This document shows, piece after piece, positions 47,801 through 58,427 of a DNA stretch of 64,000 bases; positions within the stretch are counted from its first letter, which is position 1; every line of letters begins with the position of its first letter. This stretch comes from Tomocerus qinae (lineage: Eukaryota; Arthropoda; Collembola; Entomobryomorpha; Tomoceridae). The stretch is from positions 11,718,001 through 11,782,000 of the forward strand of contig CM034546.1 of assembly GCA_020055645.1 (NCBI GenBank), given 5' to 3'. Both the position numbers and the translations under genes were made by a program. The notes below the pieces were generated by a model. The model made no database searches. It was not told where the DNA came from and saw nothing but the letters and a program-made list of their open reading frames with translations.

Positions 47801-49358
47801 GCTGGTGTAGTAGATTAACCCCTGGGGACCAATCACTGACATGCCATAAGCAATAGGTACCTGAATGGAATCATATAATAGAAAACTGCTATCGCTCCCT
47901 AAAGATGGGTTTTGGTTTTCACATGTTTGTTTTCGTTTTAGATAACACTCAAAGCCATAGTAGATTTGGAATGGATGTGGCAAAGTGGATTCACCAAATG
48001 TGCATTTAATCTTGTCTTTCTCTGGAAACGTAACAATTTGACTGCCCAAACCGACACACTGATTATGATGTTTCTGCATTTTTTCTTTATGCAAGAACTT
48101 CGTTAAACAAGACGGGAATTAGAAATGACGAATATTGTCTTCTGACATGAATTTTGAAAAGTCTATAATTGGGGACAGATGAAATACATTCTCATTTTCA
48201 TTTTTTTCATATACATATCCACAGGTTCTTCGCAATAAACTTTTGGAAGGCCTACAGGCGCCAATTGATTTTCATCGTGGGCAAATATGCTTATTGAAAT
48301 AGTTTTGTTTTTGGAATTTATCAATATCTGCAAATGTCACTGGAAAATTAATATTTTTGAAATTGAGATAATTAAAACCATATTCATACTTTTTTGGATT
48401 TTCAAAGCTTTTAAATTCTCTCTTTTCAATTCTTTTAGGGTCTTAGTGGAAAAGACAACGTATAACCGAATATTTAAAACACATATCTCCAGTGTTTGCT
48501 AGATAAAGCACTTCTCGTTTGTGATTCAGTTTGGGCGGGCGAGGATGTCGTTTTCCACGACCAATTTTTATCGGAACATATTTAACAATCGTAACATCTA
48601 TCGATATAATGTGCTGAACACTCCAAGCGGAGGAATCTTGATTAAAGTTAATTAATAAACGGATCAATATCCGCTGAATTCAATATCGGTATGAAATATC
48701 AGGTCAATAAAACAGTTTCAGTTATCCGGTCAGTTTTTTGTAACTTCCTTGGTGTCATCTACAAGCATAAAGTAGATTTCCAGCCTGCATTTCATTCTTT
48801 TTTGTACTTCTAACAGATTTGACAGAAGTTTTGACAGATCGTCATCAATTACATCAACTGTGTCAGTTCATAGTTCAGCTTGACAACATAGGCCCATCAA
48901 TTACTCAAATTGAAAAAAGTAGGAAGTTACTTAAAACAACCACCTCTTTTCACCAAGGGTCACAACTTAACAATAAAATAAATAACATAACTCAAACAAC
49001 AAATTCAATCATTAAACAAAAACATTATTCCTTTTGGATTCCAGTAATTCCTTGAGCTTATCAATAAGTGTATTAAGAGTTAAATCTTCATATACCCACT
49101 TACGCGATGAACTTTCTGTACTTTTTGAAATATAGTTTTAAATGAGACGGAATTATCTAAGGCAGCTCCTCCTTGCTGATTGCAATAATGTTCTGAAAGT
49201 TTAGCAAAATATTTGTGACAATCTGAGCAGGTCTGCTCTATTTCCAAATGTCTCTCGAGATGTCTATTAAGACGAGCCGTAAATGGACAGTAAATGCAGG
49301 GGATCCAGTTATTCTTAAAGCTAGGGCGTGAGGCTTCCATTATTTTGGTTTCTGGCAA
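44871..49358 (-). pseudogene. Protein-primed family B DNA polymerase region (fossil)
   Basis: Read on the minus strand: a zinc-finger-like N-terminus (C-x2-C...H...H...C-x2-C, about 49290-49160); a domain with CFKYSVIRCL (about 48480); an HNH-like CCICCKGF...HHDHFSGKKR (about 47590); an exonuclease-side block with KFIDSMNFINSSLDKLV (about 47340); SVDSKRCYAS and SLGIKLGKRYRAV (about 46330); and the polymerase motif LYSDTDSVI (about 45760). This order is that of Polinton/adintovirus PolB. The last block, 44871-45098, is open but not clearly part of the polymerase. Interrupted many times; inactive. Confidence 0.72.
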
Positions 49359-49689
49359 CCAAAAATATTTATATTCACTTAAAATGTTTGTTTATATACC
49401 AGCCAATATTATATTTTAAATAAATCATTATAGTTTCTAGTGAGCAACTAACCCTCATTTTACTTAATAATAAATGAAACTAACCCAAATTTTACTTAAT
49501 ACTAAATTTAACCAACCGTAATTTTACTTTTTTTTGATTTTTTTGACCTTTTTTGATTTTTTGCTTTTTTTGAGTTTTTTAATTTTAATTTATTTTTTAT
49601 AAGAAAATACTATAATGTTTTTAAAAAATATTATAGTATACAATAACATACACTAATTTAAAACAATAAATATCACAATAACAAAAAAA

Positions 49690-50029
49690 TTATCGTCGCA
49701 TAATGCGAAACCTCAAATTCGCGAGAATATGAGGTGGAGTAGCCAAAAGGCTCATGGCTGTGGCCGTGGTCAACATCACGAACCCGCTTCCTCTAGATGG
49801 ATCCATTATCTCCACCATGGGTGGTTCCTCCATGTGTGGAACCTCCACCTCTATGTCATCCAAGGCTGGTAACTCCACATCCATATCCTCCTCCACCTGA
49901 TCCAAAATGACGTCTTCGTCGTCCTCCTCCTCCTCTTTCTGATCTAAAATGACGACGTCGTCGTCTTCGTCGCTGTCATCCAAAATGATAAGTTCAGGTT
50001 CGTCATTAATGTTGACATCCTCAATGGGA
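49690..50029 (-). CDS. Acidic low-complexity ORF, possible last exon
   Basis: An open frame of about 112 codons preceded on the minus strand by an excellent acceptor (TTTGTTTCTCTGTTCAG). The protein is very acidic (DDSDEDDDVVILDQKEEEEDD) then becomes hydrophobic (GFVMLTTATAMSLLATPP) and ends RIMRR. A donor-like AAAGTAAGTATT at about 50275-50264 could mark an upstream, perhaps untranslated, exon. No family recognised. It follows the Polinton-like element and could belong to it or to the host. Confidence 0.3.
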
Positions 50030-50681
50030 CGAACCTGAACAGAGAAACAAAAATATTTATTAATATAAACATAAAATGTTTTTAAAAAATCAAAAGTTTA
50101 AAGACATTAAAAGTTCCAAAGTGACAGCAAAGGCACTGCTAATGTTTATAATGCAGAAAATATGTATCACAATAATTCTGAAAACTTTACAGTTAATAGA
50201 ATATTGTAAATAGATCTGTACTCTGCTACTCTTTAAAATGAAATAAGAATGTATTCTGTACATAATACTTACTTTATACACACACACACAAACTCCGCTC
50301 TGCAAAAAACTCAAGCAGCGGCCGACCAAACCGGTTCTCAGGCAGAAAATAAATAAGATTCTCTTCATAATTCTCTTTGCAAATAATGGCTAATATCTCT
50401 CATTCGACACAAACGATTTCAAAACGTCATATATTCATGACGGACAAACATTCCTCATTTTTGACACCGGATTCAAAATGGCCGCCTCAGAACCATTCTG
50501 ACGTCAACAAACAACACGACACTGCTGTTTTTTGAAAAACTAGCGAAAATTAGCCTCATTTTCATAAAAACACATTATTTCTTTTTATAAAGGGGGAGTG
50601 GCCACACCACCCCCCTTAATAGGCCTCGGGACAAAACAGCTCAACACTGTTGCCATTTTCTTCCTTTTTCCACTTTTCCCT

Positions 50682-50846
50682 GGGCCTAAAAGCCTCAAAA
50701 GAACCCAAACCTTCAACCTAGTGCGGCAGCAGCAGTTGGGGATCGCTGGGGGGCCGTCGTGGCCCCCCAGCACGTGAACAACGATCCGAAACTGCTGCTG
50801 CCGCCACTAGGTTGAAGGTTTGGGTTCTTTTGAGTCTTTTAGGCCC
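50682..50846. repeat. Foldback element with ~65-bp arms
   Basis: GGGCCTAAAAGCCTCAAAAG at 50682 pairs with CTTTTGAGTCTTTTAGGCCC ending 50846. The arms continue through AACCCAAACCTTCAACCTAG and GCGGCAGCAGCAG to a GC-rich centre that is itself palindromic (CTGGGGGGCC / GGCCCCCCAG). Confidence 0.85.
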
Positions 50847-51106
50847 AAAAAGTCCGAGATATAAAAAAATGTATAAATATTTGAAATATATTTATATATA
50901 TTTATAGAGATAATTATAAAATAATAAAAAAATAATAATAAAATAATTACCGGAATAAGTACGGGTGAACGAACGAGAGAGGAATTAAAAGCAACACAAG
51001 TTGACAGAATCAGGAATAAAATAATACTGAATTGTAATTATTTCTGTCTGTTGTTGCATGGTTGGTTGGTTGGTTGGGGGTGGTGATGGGTTGGTTGAAG
51101 TAGAAG

Positions 51107-51236
51107 GTAACTAAACCAACACAAGTGGTCTACGTGCCGTGTTGGGTAATTGGATAGGTTACGTATACCAAGAAAGGCCGGCCATCCAATTAGCCAACCC
51201 GTCACGTATGCCACTTGTGTTGTTGGTTTAGGTTAC
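51107..51236. repeat. Foldback element with ~50-bp arms
   Basis: GTAACTAAACCAACACAAGT at 51107 pairs with ACTTGTGTTGTTGGTTTAGG near 51212-51231; both arms end in TAATTGGAT / ATCCAATTA beside GGCCGGCC. There are several mismatches, so it is older than 58775-59054. Confidence 0.75.
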
Positions 51237-51269
51237 TTTGTATGTGGTTACCTATCTATGTCTATATAT

Positions 51270-51425
51270 ATATACATATATTACTTTTCTATGTATGTAT
51301 GCATGCATATATCTATATACACATATATATTACTTCTCTATGTATGTATGCATGTATTTATCTATACACACATATATATTACTTCTCTATGTATGTATGC
51401 ATGTATGTATCTATATACATACACT
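51270..51425. repeat. TATA/TATG-rich tandem repeat, ~3 units
   Basis: Three similar units each containing ATATATTACTTCTCTATGTA and TGTATGCATG. Open frames across it are repeat artefacts. Confidence 0.8.
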
Positions 51426-51836
51426 ATGGCACATTAAAAAGTTATAGGTATTTGTATGTATAAGCAAATTCATGGCTAATGACAGATTTGTTTTTTATTT
51501 ATTTTTATTTTATTTTATTTTTACTAATCAGAGGTGCTCAATATCTTGTACTGGAGTTGCAATGCATAAAGCTAATTGCGCAACCCAGTTTCTCCTTGTT
51601 CATCCAGCTTCACTTCCAACATTTAAGATGGAAGAGAACAATTGATGACAATTAACCAGACAACGGAAATTTTGGAGTGATTCACGAGTCCAATGATAGG
51701 GGTAGAAAATCGAAAAGAAGAGTAGATTTTGGTATCTCCTACACCAGTACAAACAATCTTATCCAAAGCCAAATCTCACCAAAAGTCATTGTTTGATTGA
51801 GCAGGCTAAATGGTCGTCTCATTTTGGTCCTTACTT

Positions 51837-51903
51837 TATTGATGCCGTTGTAAACGGACACTGAGATGACCGATCTCAGTGTCCGTTTACAACGGCATCA
51901 ATA
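51837..51903. repeat. Perfect 31-bp hairpin with 5-nt loop
   Basis: The arm 51837-51867 (core TGCCGTTGTAAACGGACACT) is the exact reverse complement of 51873-51903; the loop is GACCG. No mismatch in 31 pairs and no larger inverted repeat around it. Confidence 0.92.
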
Positions 51904-51919
51904 TCAATGCATCAGGCAC

Positions 51920-52090
51920 CAAAGAATTGGGTAGAATTAGGAAGAATTGGGTGGAGTTTGGAAGAATTGGGAAGAATTGAGTGAAATTAGGAAGAATTGG
52001 GTGGAATTGGGGAGAATTGGGTAGAATTGGGAAGAATTGGGTGGAATTAGGAAGAATTGGGTGGAATTGGAGATTTGAGAAGAATTGGGC
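51920..52090. repeat. GAAGAATTGGGTGGAATTAG-type minisatellite
   Basis: About eight to nine head-to-tail degenerate units of 10-20 bp built on GAAGAATTGGG and GGAATT. Confidence 0.8.
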
Positions 52091-53805
52091 GGAGTAACAA
52101 CAGGGGGGAGGTCAGCCTAATGACATAAAGGGTTAGTAGGTCAAAAAACGCCATAAAAATGAAAAATGTCTACGGTTTATAAATCATGTAAAGTGGAATA
52201 TCAAAAGAGCTCCATTGCTGGTGCCTAGTAATATTATTATTTATTTAATTGTTCAAAATATAAATATGATTTAGATTACTGTACTTTGTGTGGAAATCAT
52301 TATGTACAGTTGATTTGTTATAAGTATTTATTGTTACTTTGTAGTTATAGTTATTTAAATAATGTAGTTTATTTGGATGTATGCATTAAGTTAGCTAAAG
52401 CCCTTAGCAATGATTTTTAATTTACTTACACTTTTCGCATTAATGAGAGCCATAGTTATAAACAACCATTTTGTTGATGAACTGTTAATAATAAATTTTG
52501 TGTTAAACTCAAATTACATAATTTCTTATTTCTTATAATAGTTTAAGGGCTATAATATGTTTAAGGTCGTTGTAATTCTTTTTAAGGGAGGGATATTTTC
52601 AATTCAGGCATACTTTTTTAATGACAAATAACATTGTGATTATGACATGACTTGCATTTTTCTCTAATTACACGATTGCCTTGATTGAGTTTAGAGCATG
52701 GGAATTTCTATCATTCATTTATTTTTGCTTTCTCTTCATTACCCGCTTTAACAGAGCTGGAAGGAAGCCGGAAGCTGCTTCTGTGAACAAAAAAAGAACA
52801 GCATTTATCAAAACAATATATTCAGGACATTTTTTATTTATGCCTATTAATGTCTCCAAAATTGTTCCAAAACAGTATAATTAATTTTTTCTGTGGCCAG
52901 GTTACCTAAGCTTTTTCAAACTGATTTAGCGAGCTATTGTACATAATATTGTTATTATATTGTAAAAGTGGGGTAGTAGTAATAGGTCTATGTACTAGTA
53001 AATTGGCATTGACCCCTTATTAGTAGGCTATAATATTATAATTTTGGTGTCACAATGTAATTGTTGGTTGATGTTATAAATGCCATACCCATGTCTCTTA
53101 AGTTATTCAATCTTGATTCAAATTTGCTTTCAAAGTGGAAATTAGACTTCACACAGTGCCCACAACAATCTTTTGGCGTTCTAAAACTGATGTTGCTAGA
53201 TATTGATGATATAAGCAAAAAGTGAACAAGACGGACGTTAGGAGTTTTTGGATTTGAAATAAAAAGTTAACAAGTTGAACGCCTTAAGGATGGAATAATG
53301 GAAGAGAGATACCCAGTAAGTATTTTAATTCGTAATAGAGGGCGAAAAAGGGTAACGAGATGTGCCTTCAAAAAAGAAGAAAATGGACAATGCAGACGGA
53401 CTGTGTAGAGAATCCGTTTACGAAGAATTGGAAAAAGAGGTTAATGGTAATTTATTTATTATTATTACCGGTATAAAAAGAATGTATAAATATTTAATAG
53501 TTGAGTGGAAATGAGTAATCTGAATTCTGGGTCGTGTATTGTTGGTAGAATATTTTGTTTTGGCTTTGTTATACACAACACTGTAACAGTTGGATCTGGA
53601 TTAAGAAGAAGAGAGACAGTAAGTTTGAGTAAATATAATTTTTACTTTTTTTACTGTAACCCTAAATTAATATTGTTAATGAAATTGTTTTGGTAAGACG
53701 AAACATAAATAGGAAAATGTAATATTATGAATCCAACAGGCAAAGGGACGACTACCACTAACTCTATTACACAATTACTAATTCCCGCTAACATAAGGAG
53801 TTCGG

Positions 53806-53980
53806 GTCTAAAAAAATGTAAATCTAAAAAAATCTAAATCAATCTAAAAATCTAAATCAATCTAAAACTCTAAATCAATCTAAAAATCTAAATCAATCTA
53901 AAAATCTAAATCAATCTAAAAATCTAAATCAATCTAAAAATCTAAATCAATCTAAAATCTAAAAATTTAATCTAAATCTT
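53806..53980. repeat. AATCTAAATCAATCTAAA tandem repeat, ~9 units
   Basis: An ~18-bp unit repeated with little change and decaying toward the right end. Confidence 0.9.
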
Positions 53981-55584
53981 AAATCTGAAAAAAGTCCCGC
54001 CCCAAAAATGACCACCCCTAATTGGACTCCAAATGGTCTGAAACGAAAAGATATGCAATAAAAATGTTTAGCCTTTCTACAGGACTTTTTCTAAAAACGT
54101 TTTGCCGGTCACTATTTTTCGGTCTTTTTGACCAAACCTAATTAAATATAGTATATATTTAGTTGGCTGGGATGCTTTAAAAGTTAAATTTTTTGCTTAC
54201 TGTGTCAAGTTTGCTGTAACCCAACACACAAACAGTCTGTAAAATTTTTCGTTTTCTATTGCAGTTGAATATTATTTTGTGTGCAGTAAATATTACATTT
54301 TGTTCCTGAAATCTGCTGTGGATCATCGGGCATTATTATTGAACTTTCGGTATCACGGGTAACTAGATTCATAAATATCATTCCATTATTTCTCATAAAA
54401 TAGAAACTAAAATTAAATTAATGAAGGATAAGGGATACCTAAACCAGTTTCAGCTACTTGTTTGTAATCAATTTTGCAGATCTGCCTAATCTTTCATTGG
54501 GAGGTATTGGTCTTCTACGTAATTCCCAAAGCCAGGGTGACCAAGTAATTTCTGTTTATTTTTTAATTTCATTTCATTTTATTGTTCCTGAGTTGCTAAA
54601 AATTGTTAAAGTATACATTATCATTTGTATGTTTAGTCAATTCTAACCTGAATGTTAGAATCATCAACTCTTTTCAATGCAACAGTTTACAGTTTGGAAG
54701 AACAGTGGAGACAATGTGATGAAGATTCTTTTAAGACTGACCTAATTGGCTAATTCCTCGGCTACAGAATTTAATAAGCTGGTGCAAAATCACTAAAAAC
54801 TACTTTTAAAGATATACTAATTATGTAAGTTGGTCAGGTTCATACAAGTTGTTCATACATCTGTTCATACAAGTGGACTAAAAATTTATTCCTTTTATGT
54901 TGTTAAATTATATATTATTATAAATTGTATTTTGACGGTAGAAATATAAAAGTGGGCTGTAAGGAAATTCGATTGGAAAATAAAAGATTTTGTAAACAAC
55001 CCTTTTTATACCCTTTTTTTTATTTTTATGTGTTGATAAAATGTCAGAATATTATTGTTTTTCAAAACAAAGCGGGAGTAGCTATTACTCAACAACAGTT
55101 TAAAGAAATGATGGATTTGTAAATACATATTATTATTATTATTATTATTAATGTTTTGATAATTGAATTCCAATTATATATAATTATTACAATCAAAGTT
55201 GTATACAAAGTTTGAGATCAAATGGAATTGTAATTTGCACTTTGTAAGTCTAAATTTATGAGTTAATTTTTGTATAACTAACAACTTACTAACGACGAAT
55301 ATTAATTACATGAAAGGTAGAGGTGATTTAAAATAAGGTTATCATGGAATTGTTAAAAATGAACAAATTACTGAAATTAAACTGTTAAATTAACCATTTG
55401 ATGGCTGTTAAAAATTTTATTATTTATAATAATAACATATTGCATGTAGCAAATACAAAAAACTTTTTCGCCAACATTAGGCAGTAAAACATCGCTTTTG
55501 CTACTGCATCATTCGGTGCTGATATATTGGCCCTCAAGGATGTGGGCGATATTCTTTTAAATACAGGGACAAGTTTATTATAGA

Positions 55585-58390
55585 ACTGGTCCTTGGAAAC
55601 CAAATGGTAAAGATTCTCCTAGGTTTGGACAAGTTTATGTCCTTGATCCAGAACAAGCAGATTTTGTACGTTGTAACCATCCAAACAACTCTGAATGCGA
55701 TACAAATATTATGTCATTGTTGAATAGGCTATTCAGACAGTGCAATCTATATGCTCAATCCTGGAGAATGATGAATGACGCCTTAGTTGCTGAAGAGCGT
55801 GATGCTATTTATTTTAAGAAATGAACTGCCCCATAAAGTAGACATAATGCATTATCAGATTCAAGGAGATATAGTGCACAAAGAGTTGTTTCTAAGGATG
55901 GATGCCCTCCAGTTGACCGTGCTTTTATTGCTACACCCATGCAGTCTAACGATAAACGATACCTACCTTATATGAACCCCATTCTAGAACCAATGTTATA
56001 TCCTATTCATTTTCCCCTCGGAGATTTAAGTTGGCATGACCGTATTAAACAATGGAATCCAGGAATCCAGACGTGTAACTCAACTGCAATTGTATTCTTA
56101 TGGATTAGCTGTACGTGCCACTGAAAATAATGATATTGAGTTTAATCCAATCGTTAATGCCGGCAGACTTTCTCAACAATATATTGTCGATGCTTACACA
56201 AAAATTGAAGCCAACCGTCTGAAATGGATAAAGGATAATCAGAACGAATTAAGAGTTGGGAAACACAAATTTTTTGAAGATCATTTAGGAAATGTTAATG
56301 CCAATGAAAATATTCCACTCGGGAGACCAGTAGTTTTCATAATGGCCCACGAGCTTTATTACAAAATTACCAAGATGCAATGGCCATAGTTTCTTCATTT
56401 GGCAAGTCCGTTCTATTTATTACATTTACTTGTAACCCTAATAGGAAAGAAATCACCGAAAATTTAAAAGGGCAAAGTTTAGAAAATCGACCTAACTTTT
56501 GCAGGATTTGACATAAAGCATGGTTTTGGGGACTGTAATTGCATTTGTTTATACTATAGAATTTTAAAAACGAGGGTTGCCACATGCTCATATATTAATA
56601 ATTCTCTCCGAAGATGATAAACTTAACAATACGAAAAAAATTAATAGGTTAGTATCTGCAGAAATTCCAAATATAAAAGCCAACCCTAACCTTTTTGAAA
56701 CAGTTACTACCCATAAGCTACATGGCCCCTGTGGAAAAGAATTCACCAATTCTCCGTGCATGGAAAAAACGAAGAAGATACAGCATAATGTTCATGAAAT
56801 CCCACTGTACGATGCATGCGGTTACAACATATACAAAGATCAATGGACTTGCAAAAAAAATTTTCCTAAAGATTTTCAAGAAATTACAGTCCTTAATTTT
56901 AATGGCTATCCACTTTATCGAAGACGACGGTATGGACAAACATATTGAGAGGCAGACTCCGTCTGCCGAGATATTTAGAAGCAAAGCCGGGAGAGCGGGA
57001 AAGGGCGAAAAGCAGCAAGGAAGGAAAAGAACAGGTTTTGGAGTAAGTCAAGTTAGTCGGAGTCTAGGTCTTGGTCAGGGATTAACCAGGAGTCTGAGTG
57101 GAGGTCTGGACCTGGAAGGACAAGCCGAGAAGAAGAAGAAAGGAAGTGTTGTTCTGTTCCGAAGAAAAGTGTTTGGACCAAACCCATAATTGTCGTTGTA
57201 TGGACATCGTGCTGTGTCGTCGTCATTCAGTCACAATCATCACCGTCGTTGTCATTCTGTCCCAATTGGTATCGTCGCGATCGGTTCTCATCTCGGCCCA
57301 TCCGTCGTAAAATACGATATAAATTATATTATTGGATTTATAATAATAATGTATTGAATTGATTAATCTGAATTGTGTGCACCCTATGACGTGTTTTATT
57401 CCTAGCCGAGAGCGGCTAGCATATGTGTAATAATTATTCTGGCTTGGCTTGGCAATATTAATATTCCCCATACGAGTAGCACTACTAATAATAATATTCC
57501 CCCCTGACATATAGTTGAGCATACATCTATGCATTGCTTACAATATACTAAGGCAAAAAATGGGAAGTTGGTCGAAAAGGATAATAGACACGTCGTTCCT
57601 TTTAATCCATATTTGATTCTCAAATACAATACCCATATTAATGTCGAAATTTGTTCAAGTATCCATTCAAATCAGTTAAATACATTTTCAAATATGTATA
57701 CAAAAGCTATGACTGTGCCAATGTAGAAATTGGATAGATGAAATTAAAATTTACTTACACTGTAGGTATATAAGTGCTCCAGAAGCCATCTGGAGGCTTT
57801 ATGAATTTGAAATGCACAAGCAATCGCATGAAATAATAAGGCTTTCAGTACATTTAGAAGACGAACAGCCCATTTACTTTCAAGAGGGCAATGAATCAAA
57901 ATCTGTTGAACAAGCAGAAAATAGGTTAACTAAATTAACTGCTTGGTTTCAATTAAATTCTGATGATGTTTCAGCAAGACAGTATTTTTATACTGAAGTA
58001 CCGTATCATTACACTTAGCACTCAAAAGAAACGAAATGGAAAAAGAGGCTAAGAAAAATAAAATCATCCCAAGGATGTCCACAGTGAGTCCTTCTGAAAA
58101 AGATAGATACCATTTACTACTTTTGTTATTACATGTTAAAGGAGCAACATGCTATGATAGCCTTAAAACTATAATAATTGATAGCAAAAACATAATATGT
58201 CAAACATACCAAGAAGCATGCAGAAATTTAGGCCTTTTAGATGATGATTGTGAATGGGACAAGTGCCTAAAATGTGCCTGGACAAGTGCCCAGAATTTCA
58301 AATGCCTAAACAACTAAGAAATATATTTCCATATATCTTACTTTACTGTCAACAAGGTGATCCTTTGAAACTGGTCTGATGGAAATATTT
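55585..58390 (+). pseudogene. Autonomous Helitron Rep/helicase-like gene, decayed and truncated
   Basis: Plus-strand fragments follow the order of the Helitron helicase-like N-terminal protein: GQVYVLDPEQADFVR (~55626), AGRLSQQYIVDAYTKIEANR (~56163), the HUH motif in PHAHILIIL (~56579), HKLHGPCGKEF and SPCM (~56713), YPLYRRR (~56907), HVVPFNPYLILKYNTHINVE (~57590), APEAIWRLYEFEMHKQSHEI (~57778), YFQEGNESKSV and LTAWFQLN (~57870), SVSP and LLLLLHVKGAT (~58076), and PKQLRNIF-like sequence at 58300. The HUH histidines are present; the region of the catalytic tyrosines is altered (TFSNMYTKA). Several frameshifts and a ~560-bp insertion break it. The SF1 helicase half is absent: the copy ends where the duplicated IR spacer begins at 58428. 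Confidence 0.8.
56946..57506. mobile_element. ~561-bp insertion inside the Helitron Rep relic, possibly a solo LTR
   Basis: It is flanked by ACATAT on both sides (56940-56945 and 57507-57512). The interior begins TGAGAGGCAGACTCC, is partly GC-rich and ends in CCCCCCTG. It lacks coding sequence. A solo LTR is one reading, but the ends do not settle it. Confidence 0.4.
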
Positions 58391-58427
58391 ATTGTAATAA
58401 TAATAAATTATTGTGTTTTTGATGATG

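Larger units (their letters stand above)
40579..49358 (-). mobile_element. Broken Polinton/adintovirus-like element
   Basis: A run of minus-strand fragments with the gene set of Polinton/adintovirus-type elements: packaging ATPase (40719-41006), integrase (42529-43290), several unassigned open pieces (41966-42340, 43427-44732) and a long protein-primed family B DNA polymerase region (about 45282-49358). All recognised parts share one orientation. It is broken, with on the order of ten or more interruptions, so an old copy by appearance. Terminal inverted repeats were not found; the left limit is set by the end of A3 homology and the right limit by the zinc-finger-like N-terminus of the polymerase. 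Confidence 0.75.
50030..55584. other. Intergenic DNA rich in foldbacks and minisatellites
   Basis: No convincing gene. It contains the inverted repeats at 50682-50846, 51107-51236 and 51837-51903 and tandem repeats at 51270-51425, 51920-52090, 53806-53980 and a TTA run at 55128-55150. 52140-53800 and 54000-55500 hold nothing I can identify. Confidence 0.5.

Noticed and set aside
51150-51463. Tyrosine/isoleucine-rich frames in three phases
   Set aside because: All are translations of the TATA/TATG tandem repeat.
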